From Gracilaria vermiculophylla (taxonomy: Eukaryota; Rhodophyta; Florideophyceae; Gracilariales; Gracilariaceae), in the NCBI GenBank assembly GCA_019155205.2, contig JAHNZQ020000308.1, positions 617,213-681,212 on the forward strand: DNA of 64,000 nucleotides, in the 5' to 3' direction. Both the position numbers and the translations under genes were made by a program. This document shows positions 63,213-64,000 of the stretch, one piece after another (positions within the stretch are counted from its first letter, which is position 1; the number at the start of each line of letters is the position of its first letter). The notes below the pieces were generated by a model. That model did not search any database. It was not told the origin of the DNA and saw only the letters and a program-made list of their open reading frames with translations.

Positions 63213-64000
63213 TACAGTGCGTTTCAAAATCATATTACCCCCAAAAAGTGCGCCGCTGTACTGTAGCCTAGTTTTAGCACATTGTCTACGTAGAATCGTT
63301 TCAAAAATATGAATACATCCTATTTTTTCCAGTAAAATGGCTCGCGGCCCTCCTCTTTTCAAGCAAGAACTTATTCAAATTGTCAAACTGCACGCCAAAC
63401 ATGACTTTTCGTATCAAATTGCGCAAAAACGTAAGCGTTCTAGACTCACAATTGCTAGTTCACTCAAAAATATGACTCTTTTTAGAATACACGATCTTCA
63501 TTTCATAGATAACTTCAAGTTTTATACAAGGCATTCTGGTAGCAGATTGGTAAGATTTCCACCGGTGTATAAATTTGCGTTTTAATTTAAGAACTACGTG
63601 ATTCTCCTTAGCCGCACGTGGCCAACTTTTACTTTTGATGCTGCTGGGCAGTATACTCTCCAATCAAATTAATTGAACTTGAAAACCGCCCACCGATGTG
63701 TTTAGCACTGCAGGTTCCAAAGTATGGACACCCTGCGGTAACTGTACCTCAAACGTTTCTTCCCACGTTGAACATGTACAGACTGTTTCAAAAACATACG
63801 ACATGCTGTGAAATCTCAAAAAACTACCAAATGTATACTTTACGCCTACAAAAATAGGTTTCAGAAAAAAGTAAAGTCAAAAAACCGTTTCAAAAACATA
63901 TGATCAGCAATAACAAATCTTTACTGCGCGACGCTCAATAGTTTATTTTGCATTCTTTTTGATGTATAACGCTAATGAAACGTTTTGGCATCGAATTGAT
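63213..64000 (+). mobile_element. Tc1/mariner-like DNA transposon, degenerate, right end outside window
   Basis: The left end looks like TA plus CAGTGCGTTTCAAAATCATA, the classic TA target followed by CAGTG of Tc1-type terminal repeats. A broken transposase N-terminus lies at 63337. The motif GTTTCAAAA(A/T)CATA recurs at about 63221, 63298, 63785 and 63887, which may be internal or nested terminal repeats. No matching inverted end was found before base 64000. DNA here is AT-rich, unlike the neighbouring genes. Confidence 0.5.
63337..63585 (+). pseudogene. Tc1-like transposase N-terminal remnant
   Basis: 82 codons from ATG to stop. The first about 45 residues (MARGPPLFKQELIQIVKL, then FSYQIAQKRKRSRLTIASSL) match the first helix-turn-helix of Tc1-type transposases, which bind the terminal repeats. 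After that the similarity stops (NMTLFRIHDLHFIDN...), as expected after a frameshift, and there is no second helix-turn-helix or DDE catalytic domain in any frame to the window end. So it is a non-functional fragment unless the rest lies outside in a different frame. Confidence 0.55.

Overview
This is nuclear DNA from a eukaryote with large, mostly single-exon genes. Three genes are interrupted by one short spliceosomal intron each (91-106 bp, GT...AG), found by restoring conserved protein motifs across the gap. Gene content fits a photosynthetic protist: a SPX plus SLC13 phosphate transporter, an organellar RsfS/Iojap protein with a possible transit peptide, PH-AGC kinases, MSH4, GIGYF, JMJD7-like, METTL25-like and MESD-like proteins. 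Intron-poor genes, very GC-rich promoter islands and AT-richer intergenic DNA make a red alga my best guess. That is inference; no single marker proves it. Two runs of N (100 and 4 bases) show a draft assembly.

Layout, left to right. 1-3876 (-) is the 5' half of UTP20 (ribosome biogenesis), running off the left edge. A 1.9-kb GC-rich divergent promoter separates it from a PH-AGC kinase (5735-7936, +). About 4.7 kb without clear genes follows. Next come two tandem paralogous ER-type coiled-coil membrane proteins (12636-14633 and 15275-16723, -), a DeSI-type protease fused to a PUL domain (17536-18876, -), a METTL25-like methyltransferase (19620-20936, +) and a hemerythrin-like protein (20938-21825, -) whose stop codon lies one base from the preceding stop. 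After a CT microsatellite with an assembly gap come GIGYF (24592-29223, -), the SPX-SLC13 transporter (30042-32495, -), a doubtful small ORF, and a second PH-AGC kinase (34325-35938, -).

A second GC-rich divergent promoter, containing a G tract of about 150 bases, leads to an ER-retained MESD-like protein (37792-38445, +) that converges on a two-exon RsfS gene (38560-39523, -). A Sel1/TPR-like protein (41290-44001, -) and two-exon MSH4 (44666-47831, +) share another divergent promoter. After about 6.4 kb of mostly empty sequence come two convergent, very GC-rich hypothetical genes (54242-55510 + and 55696-56544 -), a 15-bp minisatellite, an RS-rich protein (59425-60795, -), a two-exon JMJD7-like JmjC oxygenase (61681-62866, -) and, at the right edge, a Tc1/mariner-like element with a broken transposase.

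The genes do not form one pathway. They are housekeeping and regulatory genes (ribosome biogenesis, translation control, splicing, phosphate homeostasis, meiosis, proteostasis, signalling), often in head-to-head pairs around GC-rich islands. I found no convincing evidence of a wholly new system. The least explained items are the tandem coiled-coil membrane paralogs, the PH-AGC kinase pair with unusual activation segments, and the convergent GC-rich orphan pair.
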